From the NCBI GenBank assembly GCA_049724395.1, contig JAUGWO010000203.1, positions 78,287-142,286 on the forward strand: a DNA stretch of 64,000 bases, read 5' to 3'. Position numbers and translations under genes: made by a program. How positions within the stretch are numbered: the stretch's first letter is position 1; every line of letters starts with the position of its first letter. The notes beneath the pieces were generated by a model that saw only the letters and a list, made by a program, of their open reading frames with translations, did no database searches and was not told where the DNA came from. Source of the stretch: Spongospora subterranea f. sp. subterranea (lineage: Eukaryota > Endomyxa: Phytomyxea > Phytomyxea > Plasmodiophorida). Of this stretch, positions 48,995 through 60,200 are shown one piece after another.

Positions 48995-49201
48995 ATGTCG
49001 TCGACGGAGGACAACCCGGGCAACGTTGCCAAACGCGCCAACGAGGAGGGGCAGGAGATCGGGTCGAGAGGCGGAAGTAAGGAGACCAACCCGGCCAACT
49101 TCGCCAATCGCCCCAAGGAGGAGGTGAAGGAGATCGCGGCCAAGGGCGGGCGCCATTCGCACGGTGGCGGTCGCCCACGGAAACAGGATCGCAATGAATA
49201 G
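48995..49201 (+). CDS. KGG-repeat (CON-10-like) stress protein, copy 2
   Basis: A 68-residue polar protein with two repeats: EDNPGNVAKRANEEGQEIGS followed by RGG, and NPANFANRPKEEVKEIAAKG followed by GR. The tail HSHGGGRPRKQDRNE is basic. It belongs to the same family as the gene at 30225 but is shorter and lacks the acidic linker. The ATG at 48995 (cgcc-ATG-t) is preferred over 48917, because the upstream 26 codons are unlike the family. The local sequence is more GC-rich than its surroundings. Probably a stress- or spore-related protectant; the role is inferred. Confidence 0.82.
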   Translation: MSSTEDNPGNVAKRANEEGQEIGSRGGSKETNPANFANRPKEEVKEIAAKGGRHSHGGGRPRKQDRNE

Positions 49202-49725
49202 GGCGCGTTCGATCAATAAAAATGACAATTTACAGGAAAGGTGATGACTTTGTTGGGAAATTCGACACCATCGTCCAAAGATTGGATAGACTTTCCACCG
49301 TTCTTATCCGCTGCAACAATCTTCAATTGGTGTTGTTTGTGTGAGCATTTTACAGTTGAAATATGGGTTGGATTGAGGTAAGGTCCGTTCTTCTATCATA
49401 TTTGATACAAATTTGTTAATGTGAGAAATCAGGGAGACGCCCTGGACTGAACGTTGGGTTGGTGCCCAAGAGGAACGAGCTGTTTTCAAGTGAAGGTCAA
49501 ACGTGTCATCATCGTTGGCCTTGTTTCTCATTCCATCTTTGATTTTGATCCTTTGGATTTTCACCCTCCTTACACGTGCTGTACTAATAAACGAAAAAAA
49601 AGAGTCCACCCCATTTCAGACGAACCCTCTTTACAACAAAATTGGTTCTTCATTGGCTCCCTAAATCCGAAAGCAATATACCCAAAAAAAATTCTTGAAC
49701 AACAAGGAGTCTCGATCGCCACAAT
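49202..49725. other. No recognised gene
   Basis: Minus-strand frames 49785-49570 and 49609-49304 show no known domain, though the first overlaps the repeat shared with 28370-28500. Confidence 0.35.
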
Positions 49726-49855
49726 GAGTTTGGACATTACAGACTTGAATATATCTTTTTGGAGGTCATAGTCATTACGGAGCACAGCGAGGTTCGAAAT
49801 TGCCCAGAAAACACCAGCTAAAAATTTAATTCCGGTATGAATTCAGAGCGAGCTT
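49726..49855 (-). repeat. Repeat related to 28370-28500 (inverted)
   Basis: See the plus-strand relative; the shared core codes LRNDYDLQKDIF on the minus strand here. Two copies flank the host gene block in opposite orientations. Confidence 0.75.
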
Positions 49856-50860
49856 CAATGGTATATGTTCGAATTCTTCCATGGTTGTCTCACAAGATTA
49901 TTGTCAACTTCATCGTGCAATAGGCTAAATGCCATCCAATTCAGGTTAACTGGCATTTTGCTGCAAAATTGACCGCAATTACAGAATCAGCCCGGCACTG
50001 CAATTTTTTCGCCACACGTGTAGGATGAATTGATTAACCACAGGCCTAAAACCTGAAAAATGAGGAATCTTGGGAAAGTCTGATGGTAGTTGATTATGAA
50101 ATCTGGAGTTCGTGATCAAGGTGTTCAGGGCCTTCTTGAGGAGCGTTGTTTTCTGCTGAAGGTCTTTGAACGCCATGTATTTCGTTTGGAAGGGCTCTTT
50201 AGTTGACCTCCGCTGGCATCGTATTTCAGTATTTTGAGTTCTCCTTGTCGGGCGTTGGTTGATATTTGTTAAGAGCAGTGCGAGTGAAAGAGGCCTACGT
50301 AATATGGAAGCAAATTCGAAAATCTGGAATTTCGATTCCGAACCGTTTTATGACTGGCTGTTATCCTTTTTACGGATAACAAATTAAAAAACGATGGCGA
50401 AACGCTTTGTGACGAAGTGTATTTCCTTTCCCGAAAAACGAATTACGAAACTGTACCGAAAACTCTCTGATACCGGCTTCTTCCGTGCCAAAATCTTGTT
50501 TCTAGAGTACGCCAATCGACTCAAGTTAACAAATGACAAGTGAATTTGATTGAGTGCCGGTCGGCAGTACGTCCTATCTGCAGGTTTTTGGGACGGCGCC
50601 TCGGTACCAAATCGCTTGAACCAATTCATCAATACGCCAACGACGGTTTCATGAGCGGCCTTTGTGCAGGGTATGAGTTAGACGAAGTTCCGAAAGTCGT
50701 CCTTCAAAACAAAATGTAATTACAGAGATTCCAGCACTTTGACGAATGTTTGCTAATAGACCGATAGTCGTAGTGGATGACCAGGTAGTATTCTTGGCGG
50801 ATATTCCCAATAATTCAAAGGGTACATCTTCAGGCGCGATAACGATAAACAAGTGCTTGT
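49856..50860. other. No firm gene; likely old copia flank
   Basis: Short frames only. Toward 50860 the plus strand begins to resemble the copia fossil that follows. Confidence 0.3.
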
Positions 50861-50869
50861 TCGTCGCGA

Positions 50870-51860
50870 CATGACGTTTGACGAATTACCTTTACCGCGA
50901 CAGCGTCCACCTGAATCCACTGACGATCAGGATCCATAAGAATTCAGCCACGAACAGAACAACAATTACCGCCCAACAAAATCGGATCAAAGTATTTTGT
51001 ATAAAATCCGCTGCCACAGAGATGAAGACACACTCAGATAATGGAACATGGACACTAATAGACTCTATTCCCCGAATGACACAGGCCAATACCAGGAAAA
51101 TGGAATTTTACCAAAAAGATGGACAATGTTCATCCCACATGAAAGACGAGATTCGTTGGCAGGGGGTTTACCACAACAGTATGGTCTGGATTATACAGAC
51201 ACATTCTCATACGACTTAACTTACACTCTATGCGATTGATCGTGATCCATTCATCGAACCGCAAATGGCCAATATCAAACAGGGACTTTCGAACGCCGTA
51301 TTGAAGGCACAACTGCAAGCTGGAGCCGATTTACATGGCCCAGCCTGAGGGGTTCTTTCTGCCAGGGGCGGAGATGCTTGCATTCGGAACAAAACCTGTA
51401 TGAACTTAAACAGGCAGACCGTGTCTGGCAAACAAACCTGTTTAAGACGCTGAAAGACAGACATTTACAACAGTCCGCTTACGAGCCTTGTATTCAACAT
51501 ACAGAATGAAAAATCTCGGAGATGTCAAAACGTTCTCAGAAATCGAAATTCTACTGCATGAAGCAAACTCAATCATAACTCAAGAGGTGCATACATCCAA
51601 CACCTCCTAGAACACTTCAAACAAGTAGATTTCAAACCAGATCTCACACCTGCGACAAAAGCTCGTTCCACGTCAATAACCAAGGAGTAAGAGCCAAACT
51701 ATTCCATAGGTCACAACACCACTCCAACCGATCAACACCAATCGACATCAATCGAGCGTGAGTTGTCTACCTAGTTCATAGAGGAGGGGGAGGTGTTGAA
51801 TCCACATATGTATCTGGCCAAAATGACGGAATTCAACAGAAAAGTTGATATGAATACAAG
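50870..51860 (+). mobile_element. Ty1/copia fossil with LTR start
   Basis: Reverse-transcriptase entry motifs are visible (TEMKTHSDNGTWTLID, then DYTDTFSYDL; 51020-51220), followed by MKNLGDVKTF (about 51515). A polypurine tract (51781-51793) precedes an LTR-like start TGTTGAATCC near 51794. Only the RT part is left; around ten breaks; old. Confidence 0.65.
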
Positions 51861-51906
51861 GGAATGATCCAATAACACTTGTGAACTATCCTTAAGTCCA
51901 TCAGGT

Positions 51907-54361
51907 TTATTGGACTTCATCTACCTTGTTTGTTGAGTCATTGGAGGGCCAAACATTATCCAACCCTTGGGATGACACACGACAGTCGTCATCTTTTGTA
52001 CTGTCAGGTCCAGGACAGCAATTGATACCGAACTTGGAGTAGTATATTGATTCTCCCCATCTGCGAACAAATTCATCAACACTGCCACCGCAATGACGAT
52101 ATAAACAATTGTTGATAGGACGAATGCATTCTCTGACCATCGCGGCCAAATCCGGATGAGGCAATCTCATTGATTCTGTCTTCACATTCAGGTACTGATC
52201 GTACTGTTTGGAAATTTCGAGAAACACTGGGAGGAGGTCTCGGGTTGATTTACAGCGAAGATGACGTCTTGCTTCAATATCAAATGGTTTGTTGACCTCT
52301 CCGCAAGGATCGTTCATAATGCCCTGACATCTCCGCAACTTGAATTGAGAATGCGCGAATTTAGTGCCCCATTTTCGAATCCACTCATTTATATTTTTGC
52401 CACAGTGATGAACAAAGCACCCCCAGATGGGTTCCGAAGACAGGGTATAAATATGATTGGTGACGCTTTTGAGTCGTGGCGTCACTTGATTGGTATATCT
52501 CGTTGAATTTCCAACACAAACTAAGTTTTTGTTCTGAGGTTTTTGAACTTGAAACAGCCTCTTCAAGAGCGTTGAGATCTAATAAACCGGCGTCGTCGTG
52601 TCTGAAAGCACAAATGTTAATCAGTTGTTTTTAAAAAATGCGAATGAAACCAGTACTCAGAGTGTCTGATGATTTTGGTCATCTGAAAGCCACAGGTGTT
52701 AAGACCGGGGCACCTTTTGTCTCCAAATTGATGGTGTTTGAAACGCGGGCCCCAGCGTATCTGGAACTGGCCCACGTCTTTGCCACAACAGTTGACAAGA
52801 CATTTAAGGACGGGGATCCAGGTGTGCATGAGACCAAAAGTCAAATGACGACTAATACCGATGAGCGATCTTGTGCAAGAGACCAGTTTCAAAACCATAT
52901 TTGAAATTAAGATCAGTTTTTGCAGGGTGTTGGCTGCCTTGTTAATTAGTCTAGGATGAGGAACACCGACGTCCTTTTGTTTGACCTGAACCGTATCCGG
53001 CCCCGACTTTCCGAGCAACTGTAGCTTCATCATGTGTTCCGACATGGCGACACTGTTGTATAACTTGACCTCTTCTTGATTCGTCTCCTTTCCCTAAGCA
53101 GACGACACCGTTTGTGATCAGTAGATACCCAGACAGAGCGGGGAACCAGAGTTCTGACCAGAAATACACAGAGACTCTTATAGTCTTTGACCTCATCCAG
53201 GTCCCAGTTTAGGGGCGGACAGTGCTTTCTCAATCCTAAATGATCAATTGTTTGAGTTTGCTCCGGAAATCCATCCTAGTACGCCCATAAGCAGATATTG
53301 GTGATCACGATTCTCGGCAATCTCTTACTGGCACGAAAATCTCATCCTCGTCATCAGGCTGGTCTTTCGAATTAATCGTATTTTCGATGCGGAAATTTAA
53401 AGTTTTGCCCTGTACGCTTTCAATTGACTGTTGACCATCAATACGGGATGCATCACGGATTGAACTCGTGCTCGGGTTCTGATCCTAAGAAGAACTCAGC
53501 AAACCGAAATACCTTTTGGACATGAACTGAACGGCTAAATTTTTGAAAGAACTGCCGAACTGGTGGGCGTTTCTGTTATCGGGCACGAAATTCTCGAGAA
53601 TGTCTTTGAACGCCAAAATTTCCGACTCGATGGGAATGCGATTTAGGTCGATAAGGCAATCGAGCTTCTCGCTCAACTGTTGAGAATCGATACTGATATA
53701 GGGCGCGTCAATTTTTGAACCCGGGCTCGAGTCCCATTTCTAAAAACGCACTTTAACAAGCCGAATTTCCATTTGAAGAAGAACTGCACGGCTACATTTT
53801 TGGAAGAACAGCCAAACTGTTGGCCGTTTCTGTTATTGGGAACGAAAAACCCGAGGAAGTCTTTTGACGGCAAAATTTCCGACTCGATGGGAACTCGATT
53901 TAGATCAATAAGGCAATCGAGCTTCACGCCCTCCTGGCTCAACTGTTGAGAATCGATACTGATATGGGGCGCGTCAATGTTCGAACCCGGCCTCGAGTCC
54001 CATTTCTAAAAACGCACTTTAACAAGCCGAATCTCCATCTGAAGATGAACTGCACTGCTATATTCATCGAAGAACTTTCATCAATCGGGTCGACACGATT
54101 GTTGTCTTGGGTCTCGTCATGCGCCCACTCCTGCAACGGCGACATGGTGTCCTGCAAGGACCAATGATATCAGAATTCATTCAATTCTTTGGAGCGACAT
54201 TCCGCCATCCATACCGAGAAAGTCGAGGAGGCGATTCTTGTTGAAGCATTGGCCTGACCTGAGCCAAGCGGTTCGCCCGAACCATGCACAGTTTCGGTTG
54301 TCACAGATCGAGTCGGTCTGGTCGCCAAAAGCAGCAGTCCCAACAAGTTGAGGACACGCAT
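51907..54361 (-). CDS. Secreted cysteine-repeat protein, copy 2 (multi-exon, unknown function)
   Basis: Start at 54361 gives signal peptide MRVLNLLGLLLLATRPTRSV. The exon at about 53090-52840 reads MKLQLLGKSGPDTVQVKQKD and TLQKLILISNMVLKL. Then come the three modules CLVNCCGKDVGQF...RWG...RCPG, CFVHHCGKNINEWI...KWG...RCQG and CLYRHCGGSVDEFV...RWG...CCPG. The minus-strand frame stops at 51907. It is alignable end to end with copy 1 (11919-14192), except for extra ~257-bp tandem blocks near 53480-54060. Conserved reading frame between diverged copies argues for past protein-level selection. Exact exons between 53100 and 54170 are unresolved. Function unknown; secretion plus paired cysteines suggests an extracellular or effector-like protein, by inference only. 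Confidence 0.6.
53480..54060 (-). repeat. ~257-bp tandem blocks inside the secreted gene, copy 2
   Basis: The block containing gagaatcgatactgatat, gcgcgtcaat and aaaaacgcactttaacaag occurs at about 53690 and 53947; a partial unit lies near 53480. Copy 1 has one such block near 13690. Each could code IPIESEIL...NRN...QFG with FRNGTRARV-type sequence. Confidence 0.8.
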
Positions 54362-54488
54362 TTGAGGAATGGCACAACAGTGCAGCTCAGTTCGCCAAAG
54401 ATGAGGTCAGTGTCCGTCACGGAATTATTTAGGGGTCACTTGAAAGCAGTGGTGTCTTTTCTCCCCGCGCGCAGTCTCTCCACTCAGA

Positions 54489-54790
54489 TGTTAGGAATAT
54501 TCCAACTCGCGCAGTTCAGACGCAATTTTCGGACAAGAATTGACCAATAGAACGTCATTCTTGTCAACACCTCGCTCAGGCATCAATATCTCTGGCTTGT
54601 AACCCTTATGTACAGTCACACATTAGTAAGAATTAGTGAGTGACGGTATAAGATGACATGTGGCGTATCTTGTAAGAGGGATGGATACTGCATAATGTGG
54701 TTATCTTCGATTTTTCGACGATCGTCCGAGACAGTTCGGGTTGACGGTGCTGTTTCAACTCCAACTTGTATTGACTAAGATGTAAATATA
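54489..54790 (+). mobile_element. Diverged chromovirus LTR fragment
   Basis: Starts TGTTAGGAATATTCC and keeps gacaagaat and gtcattcttgtcaac, matching the LTR at 27080. It is an older solo or partial LTR of the same Ty3/gypsy family. A SINE adjoins it at 54791. Confidence 0.6.
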
Positions 54791-55345
54791 AGCTTGGTTC
54801 CTGTCTGTCCCTGTTGGTGGCAGGCATGTCGTGTAAAGCCCTGCTTAACCTCACTCGTTACTAAGCAAATTGCAGTTCTCTCCCATCACTGCAATTGCCT
54901 TTATGCCCTCTTGACTGGTCGGGTTATCCTAGACTACGTCCCGTCCTTCTCGTTACACTCTTTTATGCCCTATTTAAAGCCCCAACATTATTAAATAAAC
55001 TTCATTTTACTTCCTTGTCCTTTGCTTGCCACAGCTTCCCCGCCACTTACAGTCCGGGTGAGTTCGAAACCCCGTGAGTGATGGAATTTGGGGCAGCCCC
55101 TAAAGGTTGCATCCATTACGGAAAAGTAGAGTGAATGTTGACGAAGAGCTGCTTGCAGTAAACTCGGAAACTCTGGATAGGCAATGTAATCGGGTGGGGG
55201 GCAGGTCCCATTCGGTGTGGTCGTTAGGACAGGTTATATTGCTGAAATCCAGCTGGTCTAACAGGTTCCTTCAGTGGATACCCAAGCTACTTGTAGCGGC
55301 CAGGCGGAAGCAGGGAAACCTGGTAGTACACTGGCTTTCTTTGTG
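54791..55345 (+). mobile_element. SINE copy A, split by a solo LTR
   Basis: The head 54791-54831 (agcttggttcctgtctgtcc...) resumes at 55052 (gtccgggtgagttcgaaacc) after a 220-bp insert. The 3' part shares gaaaagtagagtgaatgttg and gctacttgtagcggccaggc with other copies. Copy B begins at 55346 inside its 3' end. Confidence 0.8.
54832..55051 (+). mobile_element. Solo LTR inside SINE copy A
   Basis: A 220-bp insert starts TGTAAAGCCC and ends CACTTACA (short TGTAA/TTACA ends). It contains a TATA-like tatttaaag and a polyadenylation word aataaa. The flanks gtcg and gtcc suggest a 3-4 bp target duplication. It looks whole as a solo LTR; the parent family is unknown. Confidence 0.65.
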
Positions 55346-55831
55346 AGCTTGGTTCCTGTCTGTCCCTGTTGGTGGCAGGCATGTCCGGGTGAGTGTTAGA
55401 CAGGAGTTCGAAACCCCGTGAGTGATGGAATTTTGGGAGACCCCCCAAGGTTGCATCCAATACGGAAAAGTAGAGTGAATGTTGAGCACGAAGGTCTGAC
55501 CACGTGGCCTCTAATGAATGTGGGAGAGCGAGCTGCTTGCAGTAAACTCGGAAAGTCTGGATAGGCAATGTAATCAGGTGGGGGCAGGTCCCATTCGGTG
55601 TGGTCGTTAGGACAGATTATGTTGCTGAATCCAGCTGGTCTAATAGGTTCCTTCATTGGATACCCAAGCTACTTGTAGCGGCCAGGCGGAAGTCGGGAAA
55701 GCCTGGTAGTACACAGGCTTACTCAACCCATAAGAACCCGCGATCCTTTGTATACCATACCATACCATACACAGGCTTTCAACCCATAAGAACCCGCGAA
55801 CCTTTGTATACCATACCTATACCATACCATC
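55346..55831 (+). mobile_element. SINE copy B plus an extra 3' tail fragment
   Basis: The full-length unit 55346-55770 runs from agcttggttcctgtctgtcc through the B box gagttcgaaac to a (ccata)n-like tail. A second tail fragment (55771-55831) follows. It inserted into the end of copy A. Confidence 0.8.
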
Positions 55832-56660
55832 GGTACCACGTCGTCGCTGCTGTCGTTGGCTTGACGAGCGATTGGAACGGGCAGACCGCCGATGATGATA
55901 CCTAGCGGGCCGAAATGATTGTGGCCGATGGTCACCCTAACTTCTGTTGGGGGCTGGACGATATCGAAACGATGGACGAACGGCTTGGAATCCCATTTGA
56001 ATGAGAGCTCGATTGACCCTAACCGGGGAACGGCTACGCCGCGTGCTCCGAGCGAGACAGTGCTGTTGGCCGGCGGGGCGATGAACGTTCTGCGAAAGAC
56101 GGCAGGTAATAATTCGAGCACATCTTTGGGGACTTCGGAGTGGCATTCGCCGCCTAACACCACAGGAACAAAGAACCCTGTTGCGTAATGGTCAGTGGAT
56201 GCCGCATGAATCGTAAGGGTCTGTGTGTCGAAGAGGTCCTGAACGTCGTCGACAGTGGCGTCGTATGACGACGGGTCGGCCGTTGCTTCGATGGCAGGAT
56301 CGGGGGATGTCCATCAGATGGCGAGTGCGTTCGGGGAGGCAGTGGGCAGAAGTGGGTGGCTGAATGACAATTAAAGCATCGCATCGGCGGGGATCGGGCT
56401 GTAGGCGGCGCAGGATTAGATGACGTGTGTTCCCTGTGGAGCGGGACGCCCTGCATTCGGAGGAGTCGTGAGCGGAGGAATTATGGAATTGACACCATTT
56501 CCGTGGCTTTCTGCTCTGGCTGGACGCAGGCCTTAACTACATTTGCGCCTGACAGGACGCGTCGTCGTGGCCGGGAGAGCGGTGGAACGACTGGACGGAT
56601 GCCAGCGCCTCGGGCCGGGTGAACTTGCCCAGAAGCAAAATCCTTGCGAACGTAGTCTGG
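55832..56660 (-). mobile_element. Ty3/gypsy element (outer), gag end and protease part
   Basis: On the minus strand a CCHC-like stretch (CFNCHSATHFCP, about 56380) is followed by a protease-like domain (GGECHSEVPKDVLELLPAVF, then RVTIGHNHFGPLGIII; 56160-55900). This is the downstream half of the element whose gag start lies at 60813-61955. The two halves are separated by the chimeric element. A few breaks. Confidence 0.65.
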
Positions 56661-56775
56661 AAAGTTAAAGCATGGTTCATATATCAACCTGTACATACCT
56701 TACGGCCTCCGTACGGACTGAACTTCGCTCGTGTGTCTTCAATACACCCACTCACTTCGTTCTCAGCTTTTACTG

Positions 56776-56794
56776 GTTATGGGCCCAGCACGCT
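56776..56794 (+). promoter_or_regulatory. Primer-binding site matching the initiator tRNA-Met anticodon arm
   Basis: ggttatgggcccagcacgc is the exact complement of the internal D/anticodon arm of a eukaryotic initiator tRNA-Met (gcgtgctgggcccataacc), recalled from metazoan sequences. Ty5 and Drosophila copia are known to prime with such half-tRNA sites. Confidence 0.75.
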
Positions 56795-57013
56795 TCTAAG
56801 CCTGCTTAATCATTACGTTGTGTGCCACAATAGTCGCCTCACGTCCCTGATTTTTTTTTAACCCATGGTTGCCGACGACGCTCCGTCAACTATATCGCAG
56901 TCGATCTCTGATGTTGCACAACGAGTTCAAACCCTTTCAATAGAAATTGCACATATCCATGAAGCCTTAAACGACCTGACACGAACCTTTAATCAGTTCG
57001 TGTAGAAAATCCG

Positions 57014-57220
57014 TGGGTTGCACATAATGAATGTGGAAGAGTGAGCTCCAGTGAAGCCTTAGGCAATGTAATCGGGTGGGGGCAGGTCCCACCTGACAGG
57101 TTATGTTGCTGAATCCAGCTGGTCTAATAGGTTCCTTCATCTACTTGTTAGGGAAAACCTGGTGTACACAGGATTACCCGAATAAGAACCCGGAACCTTT
57201 GTATACCATACCATACCATC
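57014..57220 (+). mobile_element. LINE/SINE 3' tail inserted in the chimeric element's Gag
   Basis: Runs from tgggttgcacataatgaatg to the tail ccataccatc. It is flanked by exact 10-bp target duplications agaaaatccg at 57004-57013 and 57221-57230. Its start resembles the LINE tail at 62.7 kb (cataatgaatgtggaagagt) more than the SINE. Confidence 0.9.
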
Positions 57221-60200
57221 AGAAAATCCGGACTTCCAGACAGCATACTTTTTGACAATTCTCCACCCGATCTCCCCACCTCCATCATTCAGGAACCGAA
57301 GGTTAAACTGCCGGAACCTTTTGACTTTGACGGATCTTCACATACCCTCAGAAACTTCATCAATCAGGTAAAACTGATTATTCGGCAAAAACCGGTGACA
57401 TACTTCACCGAAGAGTCCCGTGTGGGCCTGTTAAGCAATTTGCTTGTTGGGTCTGCACTGGACTGGTGGTCGCCTCTTTTTGAATCAGAATACCCCTGTT
57501 TGCAAAATTTTGAATCATTCCTGGAGAGTCTCAAACTACGGTTTGATGATCCATTACGGTCCCAGAAAGCTGCTTTGCGTCTCTCTTCCATTCGCCAAGG
57601 CAATCGTTCGGTCGCTGCCTACGCTTCCCAGTTCCAACTATTACTAGCAGATGCAAAATGGGATGTCACCGCTGCTCTCTTCACCTATCAAAAAGGTCTC
57701 AACGACCAAATTAAGGACATTTTATTAACATTTCCGACGGCAACAAGCCTAAAAGAAATTATCCAACAGACCAATGAGATTGACAATCGAATTGCAACCC
57801 GATCCTCAAGCAACCATTATTCGATCAGAAACTCACGGCCGAGGTCCGAACAGGAAAATGGCGCAGGGCGCGGGTGAAAATCGACGGTCCCCAAACCCAT
57901 TGTGATGGACAATAAACCATTGAAACTTCAACAAAATCCCGTCTCCGATAATCTTTCAACTCTTCATATTTCCATAATGGCCCGAAGTGTTCCTGCTTCT
58001 GACGAAGACTTCATCGTTTTCGACACGACAATTTACATTGGAAATAACAATCCAATATCGACTTCAGCTTTCATCGACAGTTGCGCTACCTCTGTCTTTG
58101 CCGATCGATCCACGATGCTAAGACTCGGCATTCCTCTCGTTCGCAAATTACAGCCCCTCAATGTTCAAGTCGTGGATGGACGACCCCTTCCCCCTATCAT
58201 TAATGAGACAATCCCTGTCACTATGACCATCAATGGGCACAAGGAGCTCATCATTTTGAACATCATTGATTCACCGCAGTTTCCTTTTATCTCGGAATTC
58301 CTTGGCTCAGAATGCACAATCCCGTCATTGATTGGGTTAAGAAATCTATTGTGTTTCGAGATGATGATGTTTCTGAAAATTCTCTTGCAATTCCTGATTA
58401 TCTTCCCATCCATCTCAAAACCAAAACCACCATTTATTCCTGAGGACCTCAACCGAAAGCTTAGTGCCAGGATTTGGCATCAGCGATTGTGTCATCGTAA
58501 TTATCGTGATGTCAGCAAACTCATGCGACGTGATATTGTCAATGGTATTGCTTGCATTGATTCCGCCGCAAAACGAACCAATTTTTGTGAAGCTTGCGCA
58601 ATGGGAAAAGCCAAGCAACTACCTTTCCCACGAAGTCCAAACCTCACAAATGGCAACTGTTAGAACGACTAGACGTTGATGAATGTGGTCCACTGCCAGT
58701 GGCATCCTTATCTGGAGAGATATATTTTATCACCTTCTCTGAACATTGCAGCAAATCCAAATTTACATATCTGCTGCATCGAAAAAACGAAGCATTTCAC
58801 AAATTTCGTCTCTTAAAACTGCGATTGGAGAATCGTACAAATCACAAGATCAAAATTTTGTTCGGGGATAATGCGAAGGAGTTCGTGAACCATGAGTTTT
58901 CATCATTTTTGGAAGAGGCTGGTATTGAATGGCAATCGACAGTTGAATACTCATCTGAGCAAAATGGTGTCTCTGAAGGCGGTCATTTAACACTGATGGA
59001 TGCCGCTCGGACGATGCTACTTCATGCGCGTCTTCCAAAGCAGTTTTGGGGTCCCGCCATTCTTACAGCGACTCATGTGCACAACCTGTGCCCGCATCCG
59101 AATTTACCTGACGTCACTCCACATAAAATTCTTACTCAATCACGCCCAGACTTGAGCTATCTACGAGTTTTCGGCTGTGATGGTTATGCAGTAGTTCCCT
59201 CTTCGAAACGTACTAAACTAGACCCCCGGGCAAGACGGTACATCTTTATCGGTTATGCAGATCATCAAAAAGGTTATAATTTCTACGATCCAGAATCTGG
59301 TCACGTTTCAGTTCATCGTAATGTGACCTTTAATGAAAGCAGCTTCGGCGACCGACTACCTGATAATGCCTTGGCAGATCCTGACGAACCAGAACACGGC
59401 CTTGATGAGGACTATCATTCCGACAGCAACTTCGTGTCACATCCTTCAGATGCCAATTTCAATTCCGAATTGGATGATCCTTCCGTCTTTGAGGTCGAAT
59501 GTATCGTTTCTGATCGTGAAACTCGAAAAGGAATCGAATATCTCATTCGATGGAAAGGATACGAAAAATCGTTTGATTCGTGGGAACCAGCAAATAACGT
59601 TGGTCAAGCAGCAATCGATGAATAAACCCGACGTCGTGGCCCACATATTGTTAATGCACTATCAACAAGTTTCGTGACACCTGTGAACTACAATGATGCG
59701 TTGCAAAGTAAGGACTCACCATTCTGGGTTCTAGCCATAGAAGACGAGTTAAATTCCCTTTTGAATCACAATACATGGAGCGATGTTGCCGAACTCCCAA
59801 GAGGCTCTAAACCAATCGGATGTCGGTGGATCTTTAAAATCAAAGAAGTTTGCACTGCTGACGTTCCACTCGATTCCTCCTGGATACTGAAGCATCACTC
59901 CAATGGAACATCATCAAGGTACAAAGCTCGTCTCGTTATTCAAGGTTTTCGACAGAAACAGGGATTAGACTATTCCAATACGTATGCACCTGTAATGCGA
60001 ACTGACATATTACGGCTAATGCTGGCACTTTCTATTCAAGACAAGGATATTATTGCCGAACATATGGACGTTGTCACAGCTTTTTTGAATGCCCCGATCT
60101 CTGAAGATATATACATGAACTCACCCCAAGGATACAAATCCAAGGCACCGTTTGTCAAACTTCTCCGTTCGCTCTATGGTCTTAAACAAGCTCCCTATGA

